A stretch of DNA of 63,791 bases from an uncultured Lachnospiraceae bacterium (GCA_910586015.1 CAJUGJ010000020.1:1-63791); one strand, 5' to 3'; numbered from the stretch's first letter, positions 17,381 to 26,274 are shown. The notes: generated by a model not told the origin, from the sequence alone. Program-made: numbers and translations.

Positions 17381-17789
17381 ATGATTTAAAGTTATGAAAA
17401 CATGGAGGTTCTATATGTTCTTCAAAGGACTGTTTGACTTGATGATAGTATTCTATCTTTTGATGAATATGTAATAAATCTTTTTGTATTTCCTCTATTT
17501 TTACTTTAAGCATGACTTCATGATCCGATAAAAGCTGAATAATGTTATCAATATTGTTTTCTAAGTTACTTTCATAGGAAAAAAATTTTAACATTTTGGA
17601 GATTGGAAGTCCAGTTCGTTTAAAACATAAAATAGATTGAATTCTACAGATATGTTCCTGTGTATAAATTCGCTGCTTTTTTGAATTTCTCTCTACCTTC
17701 GGCAGCAGTCCAGCTTGTTCATAATATCGCAATGTAGAGGAAGAAAGGGAAAAGAGGGTTGTAATTTCTTGTATTGTGTAGGTTTTCAT
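17379..17789 (-). CDS. MerR-family transcriptional regulator
   Basis: A 136-residue MerR regulator: N-terminal winged helix (YTIQEITTLFSLSSSTLRYYEQAGLLPKVERN), then the RIYTQEHICRI wing and a long dimerisation coiled coil (residues ~75-120). There is one cysteine in the helix region and one near the C-terminus (PPCF), with no clear metal-binding set. The closest class is the AdhR/YfmP-like regulators of oxidoreductases. It is divergent from an aldo/keto reductase gene whose promoter carries the 19-bp spacer and dyad typical of MerR-activated promoters. Confidence 0.88.
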   Translation of the reverse strand: MKTYTIQEITTLFSLSSSTLRYYEQAGLLPKVERNSKKQRIYTQEHICRIQSILCFKRTGLPISKMLKFFSYESNLENNIDNIIQLLSDHEVMLKVKIEEIQKDLLHIHQKIEYYHQVKQSFEEHIEPPCFHNFKS

Positions 17790-17821
17790 AAATATCTCCC
17801 GAAATCTTTTTTAAAATCTCC

Positions 17822-17852
17822 TTGACTTTAAGTATACTTAAAGTGCTATTGT
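17822..17852 (+). promoter_or_regulatory. MerR-type promoter with 19-bp spacer and 20-bp palindrome
   Basis: TTGACT (17822-17827) and TATTGT (17847-17852) are spaced by 19 bp. The spacer and the end of the -35 box contain a perfect 20-bp palindrome, ACTTTAAGTATACTTAAAGT (17825-17844). Over-long spacers with an internal dyad are the hallmark of MerR-activated promoters. It would drive the aldo/keto reductase. Confidence 0.8.
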
Positions 17853-17892
17853 TTGTAAAGAGAAGTTTAAATTTTATAAGGAGGATTTTATA

Positions 17893-18870
17893 ATGAAGTA
17901 TCGCAGTGTTGGAAAGTCAGGATTAAAGGTCAGTGAAATTGCAGTGGGAAGTTGGATGACAGATTTAACAGGAGGGGAAAAGGCACAAATTGCAGAGCAA
18001 ACTATTCGACTTGCCTATGAGAAAGGAATTAATTTTTTTGACTGTGCGGATGCTTATAGTGGAGGAGAAGCAGAGCGTTTTTTGGGTAGAGTTTTAAAAT
18101 CCTATCCAAGAAGTTCCTATGTAGTATCCAGTAAAGTATTTTTTCCAATAGGAAGAGATGTGAATGAAAGAGGACTTTCAAGAAAGCATATTTTTGAAAA
18201 TATGGAGCGTACTCTCAAAAATATGCAGTTAGATTATGTTGATTTATATTATTGCCACCGCTTTGATCCATCTACTCCAATGGAAGAAACATTACGTGCA
18301 TTAAGTGATCTTGTATCGCAGGGGAAAATATTATATTATGGAGTTAGTGAAGAGTGGAGTGCGACAAGATTAACAGAGGCACAAAAAATTATCAATGAGT
18401 ATCATCTCTATCCTATGACAGCACTTCAGCCTCAGTATCATATGATGGATCGATATATTGAACACGAAATTATAGAAACCTGTGAAAAATATGGTATTGG
18501 TATTACTCCATTTTCTCCTTTGGCACAGGGACTTTTGACTGGAAAATATAAAAAGGGGTGTCCATATCCAGAAGGCTCTAGAGCAACCCATCAGGCAGAT
18601 AAACAGATCAATCATCTTTTAACTGAGGAAAATCTAAATAAAGTAGAGAAACTTTCAAAAATTGCACAGGAATTAGGTATTTCTATGTCAGTGCTTGCTT
18701 TGGCATGGATTTTAAGAAAACCTATTATAAGCAGTGTAATAACAGGGGCAAGTAAACCATCTCAGTTAGAAAATAATATTGCTGCAAGTGGTTTTCAAAT
18801 TCCAGACGATGCAATGAGAAAAATAGAGCAGATTTTAGGATTTCATAAATTCGAAAGACATGTAGGATAA
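17893..18870 (+). CDS. Aldo/keto reductase (potassium-channel beta-subunit-like subfamily)
   Basis: A 325-residue NAD(P)H-dependent aldo/keto reductase. The catalytic tetrad is visible as Asp and Tyr in FFDCADAYSGG, Lys in VSSKVF and His in YYCHRFD. The C-terminal cofactor segment (SVITGASKPSQLENNIAAS) fits the voltage-gated K+ channel beta/YghZ subgroup. The ATG follows AAGGAGG. Its promoter is the MerR-type element immediately upstream, so it is probably induced by aldehydes or another electrophile (inference). The pfkB-type and ptsI genes follow at 20 and 16 bp and may be cotranscribed. Confidence 0.9.
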   Translation: MKYRSVGKSGLKVSEIAVGSWMTDLTGGEKAQIAEQTIRLAYEKGINFFDCADAYSGGEAERFLGRVLKSYPRSSYVVSSKVFFPIGRDVNERGLSRKHIFENMERTLKNMQLDYVDLYYCHRFDPSTPMEETLRALSDLVSQGKILYYGVSEEWSATRLTEAQKIINEYHLYPMTALQPQYHMMDRYIEHEIIETCEKYGIGITPFSPLAQGLLTGKYKKGCPYPEGSRATHQADKQINHLLTEENLNKVEKLSKIAQELGISMSVLALAWILRKPIISSVITGASKPSQLENNIAASGFQIPDDAMRKIEQILGFHKFERHVG

Positions 18871-18890
18871 ATGATAGAAAAGAGGTAAAG

Positions 18891-19790
18891 ATGGTTTATA
18901 CAGTAACTTTTAATCCCGCCATTGATTATGTTATTCATGCAGATAACATAAAGATAGGAGAAGTAAATCGATTAGTTTCTGAAGAGATTTATTTTGGAGG
19001 AAAGGGAATTAATGTTTCCTTCGTTTTAAATGAACTTGGTATCAAATCGAAAGCACTCGGCTTTGTGGCAGGTTTTACAGGTATCGCGATTGAAAAAGGA
19101 ATCTGTGAACAGGGTATTGAAACAGATTTTGTTCATCTTGAACATGGATTTTCAAGAATCAATGTAAAAATTAAATCAAAAGAAGAAACGGATTTAAACG
19201 GTCAAGGGCCTAAAATCAGTGATAAGGCAATCGCACAGCTTTATAAAAAACTTGATTCACTGAAAGATGATGATATACTTGTATTAGCTGGGAGTATTCC
19301 GTCATCTATGCCAGCAGATATTTATGAAAAGATTTTAAGTTATCTTTCTGATAAGAAAATAAAAGTAGTAGTTGATGCAACCAAGGAACTACTTTTAAAT
19401 GTACTTAAATATAAACCCTTTCTAATTAAACCTAATAATCATGAGCTAGAAGAGATGTTTGGAGTAACTCTTAGAAATTTGGATGAAATTATATACTATG
19501 CTAAAAAGCTAAAAGAAATGGGTGCAGTAAATGTCTTAATTTCTATGGCAGCAGATGGAGCAATACTGATCGATGAACAGAAAAAAATTCATCAATGTGG
19601 TATATGTCAAGGTTCTGTTAAAAATTCTGTTGGAGCAGGGGATTCTATGGTGGCAGGGTTTATCGCAGGTTCTCAAAACGGTGATTATGAATATGCCCTA
19701 AAGCTTGGTACAGCAACAGGCGGTGCAACTGCTTTTTCAGACGGATTAGCAAAAAAAGATATAATATTTGAACTACTCAAACAGCTTTAA
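18891..19790 (+). CDS. PfkB-family sugar-phosphate kinase (1-phosphofructokinase/tagatose-6-phosphate kinase type)
   Basis: A 299-residue PfkB kinase. It has the N-terminal TFNPAIDYV, the GGKGINVS substrate loop, a GFTG turn and the C-terminal catalytic NSVGAGDSMVAGF with the conserved Asp base. FruK and LacC both have this form; sequence alone cannot separate them. It should phosphorylate a sugar 1- or 6-phosphate delivered by a phosphotransferase system, which fits the ptsI gene 16 bp downstream. No PTS permease is in the window. The ribosome site is AGAGG. Confidence 0.88.
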   Translation: MVYTVTFNPAIDYVIHADNIKIGEVNRLVSEEIYFGGKGINVSFVLNELGIKSKALGFVAGFTGIAIEKGICEQGIETDFVHLEHGFSRINVKIKSKEETDLNGQGPKISDKAIAQLYKKLDSLKDDDILVLAGSIPSSMPADIYEKILSYLSDKKIKVVVDATKELLLNVLKYKPFLIKPNNHELEEMFGVTLRNLDEIIYYAKKLKEMGAVNVLISMAADGAILIDEQKKIHQCGICQGSVKNSVGAGDSMVAGFIAGSQNGDYEYALKLGTATGGATAFSDGLAKKDIIFELLKQL

Positions 19791-19806
19791 AATATAAGGG
19801 GGAGCT

Positions 19807-21441
19807 ATGAGAAAATATAGAGGTAGGGGCGTTTATGGAGCAGTTGTAATTGGAAAAATTTCTATTTTAAAAAAGCAATCTCCTTTCGTGGAATATGTCC
19901 ATATTACAGATATTAAAACAGAAAAAGAGAGAGTTAAGGCAGCAAGACTCAAAACGATACAACAACTAGAAGCAATTTATGAAAGAGCTCTAAAACAGGT
20001 TGGAGAGGAAGAGGCACAGATTTTTAAAATTCATATCATGATGTTAGAAGAAGAGGAGTATCATCACTCTATCGAAAATATGATCGAAGATCAAAGTATA
20101 AATGCAGAGTATGCTGTCAAAGTTACTTCTGATAAGCTGATAAAAAAGTTTACCCAAATGGAAGATATATATATACAGGCAAGAGCGGAGGACATAAGAG
20201 ATATTTCAAATAGACTGATTGCCAATCTGACAGATACAGTAATAGACAGAAATTCTTTAGATGATAAAGTCATTCTATGTACAGATGATCTTGTGCCAAG
20301 TGAGACTGTTTTTATGGATAAAGATAAAGTCCTCGCATTTGTTACAGCTTATGGATCTTTAAATTCACATACTGCTATTCTTGCAAGAAATAGAAATATT
20401 CCCGCAATAGTTGGTGTAGGTGAAAATTTTCTTAATGAAGTAAAAGATGGTAGTGAGGTAATTATTGATGGTTTTACAGGAGAAATTTTTGTAGATCCAG
20501 ATGAAAAAATAAAAGAGAAACTGTTTGCTAAACAAAAGAAAGAGGAAGAGAAAAAAGATATTTTACAGACACTCAAAGGTAAGGAAAATGTAACCATTGA
20601 TGGTAAGAAAATTGATATTTTTGCCAATATTGGAAGTGTCGATGATGTGGATTTGGTACTGTTAAATGATGCAGGTGGAATTGGACTGTTTAGGAGTGAG
20701 TTTCTCTATCTTGAAAATAAGGATTATCCTACAGAAGAACAGCAATTTCATGCCTATAAAAAAGTTCTTGAAAATATGAACGGGAAACAGGTTATTATTC
20801 GTACACTTGATATTGGAGCAGATAAACAGGCTGATTATTTTCATATTAAAAAAGAGGAAAATCCTGCACTGGGCTATAGAGCAATTCGAATTTGTCTTAC
20901 CTGTCCACAAATTTTTAAAACACAGTTAAGAGCACTTTTTAGAGCTTCGATTTACGGCAGTCTTGGAATTATGTTTCCGATGATCACAAGTGTATGGGAA
21001 GTTGAAAAGATTCTTGAAATTTGCAATGAAGTTAAAGCAGAACTTAAAAATCAAAAGATTACATATTCTGAAAAGATACAGATAGGAATTATGATAGAAA
21101 CGCCAGCAGCAGCAATAATCAGTGACAAACTGGCTTCTATGGTCGATTTTTTCAGTGTCGGCACAAATGATCTCATTCAATATACTCTTGCCTGTGACAG
21201 ACAAAATGCTGATATAGAACAGTTTTGTGATATTCATCATGAGGCAGTTTTAAAACTGATTGAAATGAGTGCAGAGAATGCTCATAAAAATGGAATATGG
21301 ATTGGTATATGCGGCGAGTTAGCAGCAGATACTACTCTCACAGAAACATTTCTTAGAATGGGAATTGATGAACTTTCGGTATCTCCTTCTTTTGTATTAA
21401 AATTAAGAGATACGATTCGAAAACTCGATCTTTCTAAATGA
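19807..21441 (+). CDS. ptsI: Phosphoenolpyruvate-protein phosphotransferase (PTS enzyme I)
   Basis: A 544-residue enzyme I, the PEP-dependent kinase of HPr. Domains in order: HPr-binding helical domain (~25-140), phosphohistidine domain with active-site His ~188 in SLNSHTAILAR, and the PEP-binding TIM barrel (GGIGLFRSEFLY, RTLDIGADKQADYF, MFPMI, FSVGTNDLIQYT). Unusually, it is not paired with ptsH; it follows a PfkB kinase, and an HPr gene lies about 5 kb away behind cdaR. The N-terminus (MRKYRGRGVYGAVVIGK) is standard. GGGGGAG precedes the ATG. Confidence 0.93.
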   Translation: MRKYRGRGVYGAVVIGKISILKKQSPFVEYVHITDIKTEKERVKAARLKTIQQLEAIYERALKQVGEEEAQIFKIHIMMLEEEEYHHSIENMIEDQSINAEYAVKVTSDKLIKKFTQMEDIYIQARAEDIRDISNRLIANLTDTVIDRNSLDDKVILCTDDLVPSETVFMDKDKVLAFVTAYGSLNSHTAILARNRNIPAIVGVGENFLNEVKDGSEVIIDGFTGEIFVDPDEKIKEKLFAKQKKEEEKKDILQTLKGKENVTIDGKKIDIFANIGSVDDVDLVLLNDAGGIGLFRSEFLYLENKDYPTEEQQFHAYKKVLENMNGKQVIIRTLDIGADKQADYFHIKKEENPALGYRAIRICLTCPQIFKTQLRALFRASIYGSLGIMFPMITSVWEVEKILEICNEVKAELKNQKITYSEKIQIGIMIETPAAAIISDKLASMVDFFSVGTNDLIQYTLACDRQNADIEQFCDIHHEAVLKLIEMSAENAHKNGIWIGICGELAADTTLTETFLRMGIDELSVSPSFVLKLRDTIRKLDLSK

Positions 21442-21463
21442 ATATATTTTTATTGAAAGCTTC

Positions 21464-21520
21464 AAAGCAGATATTCAAAAACCTTTCTATGATGTTTGGA
21501 TATCTGCTTTTTAAATTTTT
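21464..21520 (+). terminator. Rho-independent terminator after ptsI
   Basis: AAAGCAGATATTC (from 21464) pairs with GGATATCTGCTTT (to 21510), with further pairing inside, and is followed by a T-rich tail (TTTTAAATTTTT). Confidence 0.8.
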
Positions 21521-21547
21521 ATTCATATATTTGTAACACTTATTTTG

Positions 21548-21576
21548 TTGACAGTACTTGTAATCATATATATAAT
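21548..21576 (+). promoter_or_regulatory. Promoter of the exported protein at 21635
   Basis: TTGACA (21548-21553), 17-bp spacer, TATAAT (21571-21576): a consensus vegetative promoter. It rules out translation starts upstream of about 21583 for the following gene. Confidence 0.8.
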
Positions 21577-21634
21577 AAAATCAAAATATTATATAACTAC
21601 TATAAATATTAATACAAATTGGAAGAAGACTTAT

Positions 21635-22330
21635 ATGGAAATATTCAAGATAGGGATACATCTATTAATTTATCTGATTGTTTTGGTAGGATATGGAAGA
21701 ACAATACAAGAACCTATAGGACTTTCTAAAGATGTAAAGATAGAATCGGAAACATCTCCTTCTACAGAAGAGATTTCAAAACTTGCCAAAACAGCTTATA
21801 CAGAATTTCTGTCGGGAGATATTTCCATGTTTGATAGTACAGACATATCCAAATGGAATTTAGATACATGGAGAGATACCATTCTTTCTTATGGAGAATT
21901 AGAGTATACTTATTTGGATTTGGATGGAGATGGTGTAGAGGAATTACTTGTTCAATATGTAGATGATCCAAGCAGTTACAATGGTGTATTTCATTATGAC
22001 AACGGCAGACTTTACTGCTGGCAGTATGACTGGGCAGAAGGAAGCTGTAGAGATTATCCCCTTAAAGATGGAACAATAGTACGCCAGTACGATTTCAATA
22101 GCACTCATTCTTATACCTTATTTCGTTATCAGACTGATGGACAAGAGAAGAAGATTTTGAGTTTGTTTAGTCGTGAGGAACTGATATTTCCAGACAGTAC
22201 TGAGACTTGTTCCTATTATGAGGTAGATGGAAATGAAGTTGATAAAACGGTATTTCATGAACAGTTAAATAAATTGATTATAAATCAGATGTTAGATCGT
22301 TTAGCTTGGATAAGCATCGAAACTATATAG
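21635..22330 (+). CDS. Exported protein with DLDGDGVEELLVQY acidic loop
   Basis: A 231-residue protein with an N-terminal hydrophobic signal or anchor (IGIHLLIYLIVLVGY) and an acidic calcium-loop-like motif (YLDLDGDGVEELLVQY) near residues ~90-105. The ATG at 21635 was chosen because the longer frame would start inside the promoter; GGAAGAAG is its ribosome site. It shares the D-x-D-x-DG-x-x-EL-[LI]-[VI]-QY pattern with the gene at 7861. The C-terminal half contains repeated tryptophan/tyrosine-rich segments. It stands alone between two terminators. Function is unknown. Confidence 0.7.
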   Translation: MEIFKIGIHLLIYLIVLVGYGRTIQEPIGLSKDVKIESETSPSTEEISKLAKTAYTEFLSGDISMFDSTDISKWNLDTWRDTILSYGELEYTYLDLDGDGVEELLVQYVDDPSSYNGVFHYDNGRLYCWQYDWAEGSCRDYPLKDGTIVRQYDFNSTHSYTLFRYQTDGQEKKILSLFSREELIFPDSTETCSYYEVDGNEVDKTVFHEQLNKLIINQMLDRLAWISIETI

Positions 22331-22350
22331 TTTGTGTATAGTTACTTTTA

Positions 22351-22410
22351 AAAAAGCTATTACAAAATAATTTTTCAAAATCTTATTTTGTAATAGCTTT
22401 TTTTGCTTTT
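22351..22410 (+). terminator. Rho-independent terminator
   Basis: AAAAAGCTATTACAAAATAA (22351-22370) pairs with TTATTTTGTAATAGCTTTTT (from about 22383), a near-perfect 20-bp stem with an ~12-nt loop and T-run. Confidence 0.9.
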
Positions 22411-22504
22411 AGTAAAATATTAAAAAAAAACATAATATTTTGAAGATTATATAATTATTACAAAAAGGAGAAGATTAGAAAAGTCTTAAATACTTAAAAA
22501 ACAC

Positions 22505-22533
22505 TCGATATTCTGGAAGAAATGTGTTATACT
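22505..22533 (+). promoter_or_regulatory. Candidate promoter of the c-di-AMP operon
   Basis: TATACT (22528-22533) is a good -10 box; TCGATA (22505-22510) is a weak -35 box at 17 bp. Transcription would start near 22540, giving a ~130-nt leader. Confidence 0.5.
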
Positions 22534-22539
22534 AAAAAA

Positions 22540-22669
22540 CGAGTGGAATAGCGGACCGGAATTTTGTAAAGAATTTAATCAAGCCGTTTGGTATATAAAG
22601 ATTACATACCTTTGTCCGATAAGAATTTATAGCACTATAACCGCATTTGCGGGGAAATCGAGGTTTTTT
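22540..22669 (+). ncRNA. Structured 5' leader of the cdaA operon (unassigned)
   Basis: The leader can fold into an outer stem CGGAC (22552-22556) / GTCCG (22614-22618) enclosing a hairpin GGTAT (22590-22594) / ATACC (22606-22610), followed by a separate CCGC-ATTT-GCGG hairpin (22641-22652) directly before the CGAGG ribosome site and a T-run. The layout, with an aptamer-like domain and then a hairpin next to the ribosome site, resembles a riboswitch or attenuator. It does not match the ydaO c-di-AMP riboswitch or another class I know. Confidence 0.45.
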
Positions 22670-23101
22670 ATGCTGAATAACAGAAAAATAAGACTGATGT
22701 CTAGACTTGCTTGGTATGAAAAGAAAGAGGGAAAAGGGGACATTAAACTCAGTACTTATTACAAAACAGATTATGTCCGGCTAAATATTTTAAAGACAGT
22801 CATAGCAGTGACATTTGGTTATCTGATGATTCTTGCGATGATTACCCTTTATCAGTCGGAATACTTGATCGCAAATGCGGTAAATTTGAATTATAAACAG
22901 ATTGGTATGACAATTTTAGGTGTCTATCTGGTAATTCTTATTGTTTATATCGTATGTTCAGCGATTGGGTATGCGTTTTATTATGACAGTTCCAGAAAAA
23001 AACTGGCTAAATATTTTAGAATGTTAAGAAGGCTGCGTATGATTTACCGTGAAGAAGATGGCGAAGCAGAAGCCGATACGGAAGGCAGCAGGGAGGATTA
23101 G
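22670..23101 (+). CDS. Small two-helix membrane protein, first gene of the cdaA operon
   Basis: A 143-residue protein of unknown function with two membrane helices (about residues 42-62 and 77-103) and a basic, then acidic C-terminal tail (REEDGEAEADTEGSRED). The N-terminal ~40 residues are charged and cytoplasmic. CGAGG and a T-run precede the ATG. It ends 3 bp before the next membrane protein, whose ribosome site overlaps its stop codon, so the pair is coupled. It probably forms a complex or regulatory unit with the following polytopic protein. Confidence 0.75.
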   Translation: MLNNRKIRLMSRLAWYEKKEGKGDIKLSTYYKTDYVRLNILKTVIAVTFGYLMILAMITLYQSEYLIANAVNLNYKQIGMTILGVYLVILIVYIVCSAIGYAFYYDSSRKKLAKYFRMLRRLRMIYREEDGEAEADTEGSRED

Positions 23102-23104
23102 CGT

Positions 23105-24103
23105 ATGACAAAGATATTAGAATTCCGAGCGATTCTGCGGGCATATTATCAAAAGTTTCAGGCAGTATTAGATCCATTAATGAAATTTATTGTGGCGTTT
23201 GCAGTATTTCACATGATAAACAAGACATTAGGATATGATACAAGACTGGTGAAAGTTCCAATAGAGATCGTACTTTCCCTACTTTGTGCATTTACTCCTT
23301 CATCTGTCCTTGTACTTTTTGCAATGATATTATCTTTACTGCATGTATATTCGGTTTCGAGTATTCTAGTATTAATTATAGTTGCAATTTTTATTATTTT
23401 ATATTGTTTCTTTTTTCGTTTTACCCCAAAGTATGGATATGCAGTAGTAGCAGTTCCTATTTTATTTCCACTCAATTTATCTTACTGTGTTCCCCTATTA
23501 TTAGGAGTAACCGCAAATCCAGTTACAATTTTACCGACTGCCTGTGGAGTTATTATATATCATCTATTTCATATTATTAACACAGAAGCAATATCAGAAG
23601 TGTCTAACTTAGATGATACATTAGAACTTTATATGAGGGTTTTAGATGCCTTAATAAAAAACCGTCAAATGTTTTTGGAAATTATTGTATTTAGTTTAGT
23701 AATTATAGCTGTTTATATCATCCGTTCTCTTAAAATTGAATATGCTTTTGAGATTTCCATTGCAGTTGGTGCAGCAGTAAGTATTTTAGGATTTTTAATT
23801 GGAAGTCTAAAGTTAGATACATCAGGAAAAACAGGAAGCATTATTTTGGGTTCTCTACTTTCTGCCCTTATTGTACTAATTATACAATTTTTTAAACGAG
23901 CACTTGATTATACAGCAATAGAGAATGTTCAATTCGAGGATGACGACTATTATTATTATGTAAAAGCTGTTCCAAAGATTGATATTGCTGTTCCGCATAT
24001 GCGTGTAAAACATATCAATAACAGACAATCACAAGAGAAAGAATTAAGTGAAGATCAAGAAATACAAGATCAAGAACAGGAAAATGATGATAATGAAACA
24101 TAA
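23105..24103 (+). CDS. Polytopic membrane protein upstream of cdaA
   Basis: A 332-residue protein with about 8-9 predicted membrane helices between residues ~25 and 270 and an acidic cytoplasmic tail rich in Gln, Glu and Asp (about 305-332). The segment FEDDDYYYYVKAVPKI just after the last helix is striking. I do not recognise a transporter family; there is no ATPase or catalytic motif. GGGAGG overlapping the previous stop serves as ribosome site. Position two genes before cdaA suggests a link to c-di-AMP or envelope homeostasis (inference). Confidence 0.75.
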   Translation: MTKILEFRAILRAYYQKFQAVLDPLMKFIVAFAVFHMINKTLGYDTRLVKVPIEIVLSLLCAFTPSSVLVLFAMILSLLHVYSVSSILVLIIVAIFIILYCFFFRFTPKYGYAVVAVPILFPLNLSYCVPLLLGVTANPVTILPTACGVIIYHLFHIINTEAISEVSNLDDTLELYMRVLDALIKNRQMFLEIIVFSLVIIAVYIIRSLKIEYAFEISIAVGAAVSILGFLIGSLKLDTSGKTGSIILGSLLSALIVLIIQFFKRALDYTAIENVQFEDDDYYYYVKAVPKIDIAVPHMRVKHINNRQSQEKELSEDQEIQDQEQENDDNET

Positions 24104-24155
24104 GAGTAGAACAGAGTGAGTAATAGAACGATGAATAGAAAAGGGCAGCGGGAAG

Positions 24156-25037
24156 ATGGAAGCTATTAAAACATTTTTTCAGGACTATATGGTACGGCTG
24201 ATGCCGTCTAAATTAAATCTGACAGATGTATTAGAGATTATTATTATTGCTTTTTTAATCTACACAATCATTCAATGGGTAAAGACCACAAGGGCTTGGG
24301 CGTTGATGCGGGGGGTTGCAATTCTAGTAATATTTTGGATTGCTGCTTCCGTTTTAAATTTTCATGTTATCCTATGGATTTTTGCTAATGCCCTCAGTGT
24401 TGGAATCACAGCAATTATTATTGTCTTTCAACCGGAATTTCGTAAAGCATTAGAACAGATGGGAAAGAAAAACATTGTTGGACCACTGTTTAATTTCGGA
24501 GATTCAAAAGAAAAAATAGAGAGATTTTCTGATCATACAGTGGAAGAATTAGTAAGGGCTACATTTGAGTTAGCAAAGACAAAAACCGGAGCTTTGATGG
24601 TAATTGAAGAAGAGGTTTTATTAACAGAATTTGAGCAGACTGGAATCAATGTCGATGCAGTAATTTCAAGCCAGCTTTTAATCAATATCTTTGAACATAA
24701 TACTCCTCTTCATGATGGTGCGGTTATTCTTCGTGGAAATCGTGTTGCAGCGGCGACTTGTTATCTTCCTCTGTCAGATAATATGAGATTGAGTAAAGAA
24801 CTTGGGACTAGACATAGGGCAGGAGTAGGAATTAGTGAGGCAACAGACAGTTTTACCATTATTGTATCTGAGGAAACAGGAAAGGTTTCCATTGCAAAGG
24901 GTGGAGAATTGATTCGAAGTGTTGACGGAGACTATTTGAGAGCAAAGTTGACAGAAGTTCAAAAGAAAGTAGAACGAGAACCTAAGAAAATTAAGCTATG
25001 GAAGGGAAAGAATAAAAATGAAAAATATATTAACTAA
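24156..25037 (+). CDS. cdaA: Diadenylate cyclase CdaA
   Basis: A 293-residue CdaA, the membrane-bound enzyme that makes c-di-AMP from two ATP. It has N-terminal membrane helices (residues ~25-95) and a DAC domain with the diagnostic LHDGAVIL (Asp ~187) and LGTRHRAGVGISE motifs. Length and layout match B. subtilis CdaA (~273) with a slightly longer basic tail. It overlaps cdaR by 20 bp, the usual coupling of cyclase and regulator. GlmM, the common third partner, is not in the window; the operon instead continues to HPr. Confidence 0.95.
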   Translation: MEAIKTFFQDYMVRLMPSKLNLTDVLEIIIIAFLIYTIIQWVKTTRAWALMRGVAILVIFWIAASVLNFHVILWIFANALSVGITAIIIVFQPEFRKALEQMGKKNIVGPLFNFGDSKEKIERFSDHTVEELVRATFELAKTKTGALMVIEEEVLLTEFEQTGINVDAVISSQLLINIFEHNTPLHDGAVILRGNRVAAATCYLPLSDNMRLSKELGTRHRAGVGISEATDSFTIIVSEETGKVSIAKGGELIRSVDGDYLRAKLTEVQKKVEREPKKIKLWKGKNKNEKYIN

Positions 25038-26274
25038 AAATCTTGGTTATAAATTTTTATCTCTTTTACTTGCCATTGTAATATGGGTAACAATAACGAA
25101 TTATAATGATCCCTACATAACCGATACGATTGAGGATATTCCAGTTTCTATTCAAAATGAAAATGAAGTAGAAGAGAAAAATAAGATGTTTGAGATTGAA
25201 AGTGGAGAAAAAGTTTCGATTATGGTGCGTGGGAAGCGTTCGGTGATCGATCAGTTAAGAGCATCTAATTTTACTGCAACAGCTGACTTTAGACAACTTT
25301 CTATTGTGAATGCTGTACCAATTAAAGTAGTTCCAAAACGTTCTACAAAGTATTCAGTATCAGATATTGAGATTTTGACAAAGACACCAGAGATGATGAT
25401 ATTAACATTAGAAGATTCGGGTGAACAGACTTTTCGTGTTGATGTGGATATATTAGGAGAAGTAGCAGAAGGATATTATATTGCAAGTAAATCAGTAAAT
25501 CCAAGTGTTATTAAAGTATCTGGTTCACAAAAGCAGATTGCAAAAATTGCATCTGTAGTTGCAAGACTGAATATATCTGGAGCAAAAGAGTCTGTTAGTG
25601 TCAATGTTTCACCAATTGCCTATGACACAAATAATTATCCAGTAGATTCAACAAAAATTGTATATAGTATGGATACTGTTCAAACAGATGTAAAAATCTT
25701 ACCAACAAAGGAGATTACTTTAAAGATTACACAAGAAGGTGAAGCAGAACCGGGATATGAGTGTACAGAATTACTTAGTAAACCAGAGAAAATACGAATT
25801 GCTGGAACACAAGAGGAACTAGAGAAAATAGGTTCTTATTTGGTGTTACCATATGATATTAGTGGTATGAAACAAACTACTTCAGGGGAGATTGATCTAG
25901 AAAGTTATTTGAATGAACATTATCCAGAAAACGGGTTTATTCTTGTTGAAGAAAGTAAAACAGTAGCTGTTACAGCAATGATTGAGAAATTAGAAGAAAA
26001 AGATTTTTGGGTAAAAACCTCTGAGATTACATTTAAAAATATACCAAATGGATTAAAAGCCAGATTTCGAGTAGATGGAGATGTTAGACTAAGAGTAAAA
26101 GGGCTTTCAGATGTTTTAGAAAAATTGACAGTAGAAGAACTGCACCCATATATTGATCTAAGCAATCGGCAAAAAGGAACACATTATATTTCAGTAGGAA
26201 TTGATACCAGAGCAAGAGTTCAAGTAATGTCCGCAAATGTAAGTATTGAATTGGTTGACGAAGCAGAGAGGTAG
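25018..26274 (+). CDS. cdaR: CdaR (YbbR-domain) regulator of diadenylate cyclase
   Basis: A 418-residue protein with one N-terminal membrane helix (LGYKFLSLLLAIVIWVTITNY) and four YbbR-type extracellular domains, seen as repeats carrying a V-x-V-x(3)-G core (VMVRGKRSVIDQL, VDVDILGEVAEGYYIA, LKITQEGEAEPGYECTE, VKTSEITFKNIPNGLKARF). In other Firmicutes CdaR binds CdaA and modulates its output in response to the envelope. The start lies within the cdaA coding region. HPr follows by 5 bp. Confidence 0.93.
   Translation: MKNILTKNLGYKFLSLLLAIVIWVTITNYNDPYITDTIEDIPVSIQNENEVEEKNKMFEIESGEKVSIMVRGKRSVIDQLRASNFTATADFRQLSIVNAVPIKVVPKRSTKYSVSDIEILTKTPEMMILTLEDSGEQTFRVDVDILGEVAEGYYIASKSVNPSVIKVSGSQKQIAKIASVVARLNISGAKESVSVNVSPIAYDTNNYPVDSTKIVYSMDTVQTDVKILPTKEITLKITQEGEAEPGYECTELLSKPEKIRIAGTQEELEKIGSYLVLPYDISGMKQTTSGEIDLESYLNEHYPENGFILVEESKTVAVTAMIEKLEEKDFWVKTSEITFKNIPNGLKARFRVDGDVRLRVKGLSDVLEKLTVEELHPYIDLSNRQKGTHYISVGIDTRARVQVMSANVSIELVDEAER

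Noticed and set aside
22540..22669. ydaO-type c-di-AMP riboswitch
   Set aside because: The conserved core sequences of that class are missing; only the location suggested it.
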